64,000 bases of DNA, taken from Brugia malayi (taxonomy: Eukaryota; Nematoda; Chromadorea; Rhabditida; Onchocercidae). The notes under the pieces are model-generated. The model saw only the letters and a program-made list of their open reading frames with translations, was not told where the DNA came from and ran no database searches. Positions 57,715-64,000 of the stretch are shown piece after piece. Each line of letters opens with the position of its first letter. Position 1 is the first letter of the stretch. Both the position numbers and the translations under genes were made by a program. The stretch lies in assembly GCF_000002995.4 (NCBI RefSeq), contig NW_025062475.1:9366187-9430186 (forward strand). Reading direction: 5' to 3'.

Positions 57715-60700
57715 TCAAATTATATCAAGGACTTTCTTCAGCTGAACAACCAACTGCCAATCCGCTTTTGATAAATCATTTCGAAAATGTGCTTTGCAAA
57801 CATCTATTGTTTCACGTGTTATCTGAATTAAAGAAATAGCTTAATATAATCTCACTTTCATCGTTACTCAATTGCTGAAGATCTTGTTACTATTATAATT
57901 ATTAAAAATTAGTTCAATTTCTCAGGCCGATCAAATGCTTTGAAATTTCAGATGTGATTCAACACTTCAACGCATGCCAATTAATAACTAATAACACTGA
58001 TAATATTAAAATTAATTTTTTTTTTTATAAATGTCGAACAATAAAATAATTACTTTTCCTACTTTTTTAACATTTGTAGAAACTTACCCGGCTAACTAAT
58101 GTATCTTGATGCGTGAAATGTCGTCCATAAAGTTTAGGTGCTTCACCAGTTGTGTTCTCTATTTTTATGCAAACTTCTTCCCCCGTACGAGCTATTTCCA
58201 CTTGTTCATGATTTCGTTCAATACTTGATACAGTACCGATGAAAATAGACTGAAATTAAAATCAACCAAGAAATAACTGAAAAAAAAAAAACATGATTTC
58301 ATTCTCTTTTGGCAGACCAACTCATTAAGAACAGCTTTGAAATTCATGAGAACTTACGTCTTTAGAGGGAACACATAATGGAACACCTCGTTTAAGTTGA
58401 CCAGCTTCAACAGATACACCAATTATAATGGGATTACGAGCATTAAATATGTGCTGCGGAAGAATTCTCAACTTGCATGGAAAAATTGCTAAATGTTCGT
58501 TCTGCCGTCGGCGTTTAAGTCTCAACTCTTCCCTGAAATTTGAAAATAATAAATTTCCCCTTTACTTTGTGGATATATTTCTGATGCCTCTTTAGATTCG
58601 CGTTTAAAAAAATGATTTCCATGTCCAATGGATCACAACTACGGATAAATACCTGGATTATGCCACATATCACATGTTTTGAGAAATACAGATCTGTGAA
58701 AATAATTGGTGAACTGGTGATAAGTTTTTCCTTCCAATTTCCCTTTTTTTTTTATTAACTCTCAATTTTCTCAGGAAAATTCGACATATTCTTTTATGGA
58801 ATACTTTGGATTAATATCATTTTCCGGATATCCATGTTGTATCATTTCTAATTTCTATAGAATGAAAATCATATACCTATATTTCAAGAAACTATCCTCC
58901 AGGTGGTATATAATGTCAGCGGAGAAAATGCGAACACCTTCACTAACTGCAAACTGTTCCACCTCACGGTCAACACGAACATCGAATGCAAGTATGCAAG
59001 CATACTCTTCTTTCCTTTCTAGCATTGCTGCTGCTTTCTGCACATCTTTTTTATGTACCGGACCGATATTCACGTTTGAATAAGGTATTTTTTGAGTCTA
59101 AAAATATTTTTGCATTTCATAAAAACTTGCCTTTGAAATGAATAATTATAAAAAAATGCTAGAAGGATAAATATACCCTCAGGAATTCTAACAAAGCTTC
59201 CAATGAGCCGAGTGTACTAGCTTGGACATACACACCTTCAGGTTTCTTCTTGATAGCCATAAGAGCTTTACATAACTGTGCCTCACAGTCCTCTCTGAAA
59301 TACAATATATTTGCTTAAATTCTTAAACTTTTAAAAGTAAAAAACTTCCAGAACAGAAATGAGATCTCATCATTTCACAAATGAAAAGCATACTTGAGTA
59401 CGAGAAGTTCATCTTCTCGATTTGCAACAAACACTGATAAGCCAGCAAGTGCTTTTTCCAAATTTTTTGCAAGTACTTTGACTCCTTGTGCACCTTTTAT
59501 CATTTGATAATGCTCATATGCATTCTAAAAATATGACGATATTATACGTTGAGTACACACCAGTATGAAAAATATCCTTAACTTCAACAAATCTCACATC
59601 TATCACCAAACATAAGTGATTCAAAACTACTTTCATACAAAAATATTGTCAAATACAACTACAACAGTTTCTGAAACTACAATTTTCAAAACGAAGAACT
59701 AATTAAACCTTGACTCTCAATTCTTTCAAAGGCTGCGGCATTAACAGCTCTCGAATCTGAGTGATGATGGCCCCATCAGTACCCGTAAGAACAATAACAT
59801 CCCCAACTCTTAACGAACCATTGACCAATATAACATCTATTGTAGTTCCTAATCCGGGAAGAGATTTGACCTGGGAAAAAATTTTTCGACATTTTACTGG
59901 ATAAACTTTAAATATATACTAAACAAAGATTAAAGAATAATTATACTTATTTCCCTTACCTCCATGACCGTACAGTCAAGCTCTTCGCAATAAGCTAACT
60001 TCTCAGCTAGCCTATTCTGTGAATCACTAACAATATGTGCCATAATATTACCAATACCATCACCAAGAAATGCAGAAGTCGGAATCATACTAATATATTC
60101 GTCCAAATCTGGATTTTCATTTGCCATAACAACGTTCACTCCCTTGAAAAAGAATGGCGTCACAAGATATAAATTTTATAATAACTCATACCACTTCATA
60201 ATTTTTTTTGTTAATTTGGCAAAGAAAGAAAAAACTTCAAGAAAAAGTGTTCGAGTTCCATCTATAACCAGTAATCGGAACTTCCTAATTCTCAAAGCAT
60301 TTTTTTCATTTTTTTTTTCGAACTGAAACAGCTATGCTATCCTTTGCTTGACCATCTCTGTCCAAATTTCGCCTCTCTTTTAATAAATATACCTGTTCAG
60401 CGAACTGCAATACAATTTTATCTTTAAGTTCTTTGAATTGCAGCTGAGTATTGAGTGGTTGTGATTTCAAATGCTGATAAATATCTTTCCGTGGATTCGA
60501 CTCGTAATTGTATAAACGATCGATCTAAAGGCAATAAATACAGCAATCATAAAAAGCAAAAATTATAGTAATATGGAACTGTAAAAAATTATACTAAAAA
60601 TTACCTTATTTAATGCTATCACAAATGGAGTTTGCCTTTTTCTTAGCAAATTAAATGACTCCAGTGTCTGTTGTTCAAGTCCGTGCATTAGATCAACAAC

Positions 60701-63700
60701 CAAAATTGCATAATCACATAATGAAGAACCACGAGACCGCAAATTTCTACAAAACTAAGACCGGGCACTCAATAGATTAAGATTTTAATGAATTTCATAA
60801 TTTGAATGTTCTCAGTACAGCATGGAAGTTATAAAATGCATCTTTCCCATAGTCTATCGCTTCAACAATAGCTGGCTTTTGTTTTATTCTCATTAATTAA
60901 TAAAATTCTACCTCTCATTCCAAATCTCCTATACAATAGTCAATTGAATCTTCTGTATGAGCGAGTTAGCGCAGTTATACTGAGAACAGTACTGAGGATC
61001 CTTTCAATTCATTGTATCAAAACAGCAAAATAAGATGCTTGCAATGCTGACTGCCTACTGGATAAATGTTCCCGGACAGAATGAAAGTTATCTCACGTTA
61101 GATACAACTACTTCAGTTTTTCTGCTTCTGATAATTTTTGTCCAGTGGAATATTGTCAGCCCACTACCGGAATAAGATGTTTAGACTGGATTTTGCACAA
61201 AATTTCATTATCATGACACTTTCCAAAAACAAAAACTTTCAGAGGTAAAAGAACTTACGAAAAACTTTCGTGACCAGGAGTGTCAATTATCAAGAGTCCA
61301 GGAATTTTCATTTCACTACCGCTGAACTGAAAGAAAAAAAGCTGTGAAGGAAATGTGCAAAACACGCAAAATTAAAGAAAAATTTAAGTGGAAATAATAA
61401 AATCTGAATTAAAAAAATAAATCCTCACATCTCGAACCATTTTAGTTCGTTCCATAATTGCAGCAGCCGGCACTTGAGTAGCACCGATTTGTTGCGTTAT
61501 TCCACCAGCTTCTCCATCTTGTACATTTGTACGTCGTATCTATTAAAATAAAAAGCAGATGTGAGATATTAACTGACTTTGTTAAAAAAAAATAGCAGAA
61601 TACAATTTCAGAAAGAAGTGAAGTACCGTATCTAACATCTTCGTTTTTCCTGTATCAACGTGTCCAAGTACACAGATGACTGGTGATCGTAAGTTATTCG
61701 TTGATCGTTTAGCTTCAGCTTGCTCACGTCGCTTCTAAAAGGAAATTTTCAAAAAATGAAACAACACTGATAGTCTAGTTGAAAGACGATAGTACAACCT
61801 TCAAACGTGCTCGAACTTTCTCTTTCAACTGTTCTTTACTTTCCCGATTTTCTTGTTCATCATCACTGGTTTCTTCCTCATCTTCTTCATCGAATTCTTC
61901 CGAAGAATCAGAACCTTCTGTTTCCTCAATGAACGTTCCTGACTCAACCTCCATTGAAACCATCTATAAAAATAAAACTAGTAATCTGAACATCCACATT
62001 CATTGTTGAGAGCAAAATGAAATATTATCCTGACTTGAAAAAAATATAAACCTCATCTTCCCCAGCAGTAGCCGCTTCCACAACCCTTTCTACAGTGCAT
62101 GATGCCACTTCTTCATGTTCTTCCCCATGCATATTTTCCCAGTCATCAATAACTTCATCTATCGCATCCCACGAAATAGGCATTACTTCACCTTGTGGCT
62201 TCACCTCAAGATATCCTGAGGGTCTTATCTCTGCAGCCGGTAAAGGCTTAATACTTTCTGGAACAGAACGATACAAAGTTAAATCAACAAATTCAATAAG
62301 TAATCATACGAATTTAAGTAATAGCCAGTGCAAAAGGAAACCTTTATCGCATTTCAGCTCTTTTTTTGGTTTTTTCTTCCCATATATAGGACGTTTCACT
62401 GGCACATCATCACTGTCTCGCCTTAGCGCACTTGGAAGTATGATGTCTGTAAAAATATGTAAATAAATATTAACTGGACATCCACACAAGTACATCATTT
62501 AACTTGATCAATCAGAAAGCCATACTTGAATTAGCTAATAATGCTTGCTGTCTCCTTAACTTTTCCTTCTGTGCTGGTGTCAGATATTTTCCTTCCGCCT
62601 TCAATTTCTCATCACGTTCTTTTTTCTTCTGCTTCTCACGCTCTCGTTTCTCTTTGGCTAGTCGTTCCTGAACGAAAAGACGTCAGAATTTGAAGACTCC
62701 TCACAAATTGCACACAATCAATTAGCAAAAAAAACTTACTTCTTCTTCTTTCGCTTTTTGTTGTGCAATCAGTCTCTCCTCTTCTTCCTTCTGCTCTTTC
62801 AGCATCCTTTCTTCTTCCTCTTGCTTCCTACGTAATATCTCTTTAATGAAATTGACCTAAAACCTTGTTACATTATTCGGGATAGAAACCCAATTCAATC
62901 TATGACTAAAACAATATCATAGATAAAGGTCGCTCTATAGCAGCAAATGAAATAAAAGTAAAATCTTCTATCTACTGTGCAATTTTTGTAGAAGCATTAT
63001 AGTCAAACATACATGCTTTTTCTTTTTCGTTTCTTTCTTGTCTTCATCCTTTTTAACATCGCCTTTCTTCCTCTTCTTCTTTTCTACTACATCATTTGCC
63101 TCAAAGAAATCTATTCAGAAAAACTTCGAGTTCTTAATTTTTCTAAAAATTGTTCAGAAAAGAGCAACACAGTAAGCTAAATTAATAAACATATTTCAAC
63201 TAAGTAAATGGAGTCACTTACAGTTTGATTTTCCAGTGAAACAACATCTCCCTCAACGGGTGATTCAAACTCCGCTGGTTTTTCCTTTTCTGTTGTACCT
63301 TTCTTCTTCTTCCTTTTATCTTTTCTTTTAGCCATAATATCTCCATCAGCTACCAGAGTAGCTGCTTCTCCTATCTTTTCAAAATCAGCTGGAATAATCC
63401 GCTACTATGCGACTCGAAAAGTGACACAAAGTAATGAAGCTATGACAAGTTAAAAAGTCAACCTCGTACAACATCCTGCTAATTTGAAACGAATAAATAA
63501 TTTGCCTGCAATATTTTCAGTAGCTGAAGATATTTTTAAATCTTCACCAGCTCGCACTTCTATACAAGCTACGTTAACACCAGAAACTTTTTTTTTCTTC
63601 TTTTCTTTCGATACTTTTTCTACTGGTTTTTCGAGGTCCGCAAGCAAAGCATCCAAATCATCATCTTTTTTCAAACCCTAAAATATAATACTACAGTGCA

Positions 63701-63965
63701 CGATGAAATATTGAATAGTGCTTGATAAAACTCAGCATGTACTTAGTTTGACAAAAATCACCTTTTTGTTTTTTTTTCCTTTTCCTTTTCCCTCTTCTTT
63801 TAGTTTTGTTGCTGTTTGTTGCTTAGAGAGCTCTTTTGCCTCATCAGGTTTATCTCTTGCTTTCATATTCGTTTTTCCTTGCTTGCTTTCTTCAATTCCG
63901 TCTGCCTTGTTAGAATTTTCACTAATACTGCCTTCGTTTTCTGTATTATCGTCATCAGAATCTTG
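57715..63965 (-). CDS. EIF5B: Translation initiation factor eIF5B, N-terminus beyond the window
   Basis: Twenty-two exons are visible: 63965-63762, 63677-63506, 63388-63222, 63099-63013, 62856-62740, 62667-62526, 62446-62342, 62257-62052, 61963-61799, 61734-61627, 61539-61429, 61326-61259, 60746-60605, 60524-60393, 60142-59960, 59870-59709, 59524-59394, 59294-59177, 59097-58877, 58532-58358, 58249-58088 and 57822-57715. Together they encode 1061 residues in frame. The Lys/Glu-rich N-terminal region includes [14 protein letters not shown]. The GTPase domain has GHVDTGKT (G1), [10 protein letters not shown] (switch), DTPGHESF (G3), NKID (G4) and TSA (G5). Domains II-IV follow, with [12 protein letters not shown] and [13 protein letters not shown], ending KKVLDII. 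eIF5B joins the ribosomal subunits late in initiation. The phase-0 acceptor at 63966 shows that coding continues upstream. One intron appears to use a GC donor at 63505. Confidence 0.96.
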
Positions 63966-64000
63966 CTGAAATATAGTAGTTTGTATATATGCGCTAAAAA

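Noticed and set aside
62095..62466. 123-codon plus-strand frame
   Set aside because: Antisense shadow of eIF5B acidic/basic coding exons.

Overview
The window is nuclear DNA of a nematode, most likely a filarial (spirurid) worm. It is AT-rich and gene-sparse, has many short phase-consistent introns with the nematode TTTCAG acceptor, carries probable spliced-leader acceptors just upstream of several start codons, and its proteins match Caenorhabditis/filarial families (GOP-1, CUT-6-type cuticlin, KDM7-type JmjC). No bacterial, viral or transposon gene, CRISPR array or tRNA was recognised. Exon models were built by hand from splice consensus, reading-frame phase and family similarity; where every phase closes I treat the model as firm.

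Left part, minus strand (1-10.7 kb): a small RING-finger protein, then two same-strand genes. These are an unnamed MIF4G-like helical protein and, upstream of it, a complete 16-exon orthologue of GOP-1/CLEC16A (786 codons with a clean frame). The unnamed gene starts at a probable trans-splice site, so the pair looks like a remnant of the gro-1 operon known in C. elegans. A 6.7 kb gene-free stretch follows.

Middle (17.4-37.1 kb): a DNAJB6-like J-protein (plus strand), a 123-base GT microsatellite, a type II phosphatidylinositol 4-kinase (minus), a 5.4 kb gene-free stretch, and a 763-residue secreted protein with two von Willebrand A domains followed by a zona pellucida (ZP) domain (plus), a cuticle or apical-matrix component.

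Right, plus strand (38.8-55 kb): an unrecognised coiled-coil/NLS protein lying directly against a KDM7-family JmjC histone demethylase with no PHD finger in view, then ALG1 mannosyltransferase with an unusual basic insertion, then a small membrane-anchored protein. Right end, minus strand: a small multi-pass membrane protein and a nearly complete translation factor eIF5B whose N-terminus runs off the window.

The genes are mostly unrelated housekeeping genes: endosome traffic, lipid kinase, N-glycosylation, translation initiation, chromatin, chaperone. The points of most interest are several introns that close in frame only with GC rather than GT donors, the ALG1 insertion, the two-vWA/ZP architecture, the JmjC gene without a visible PHD, and the partial conservation of gop-operon synteny.
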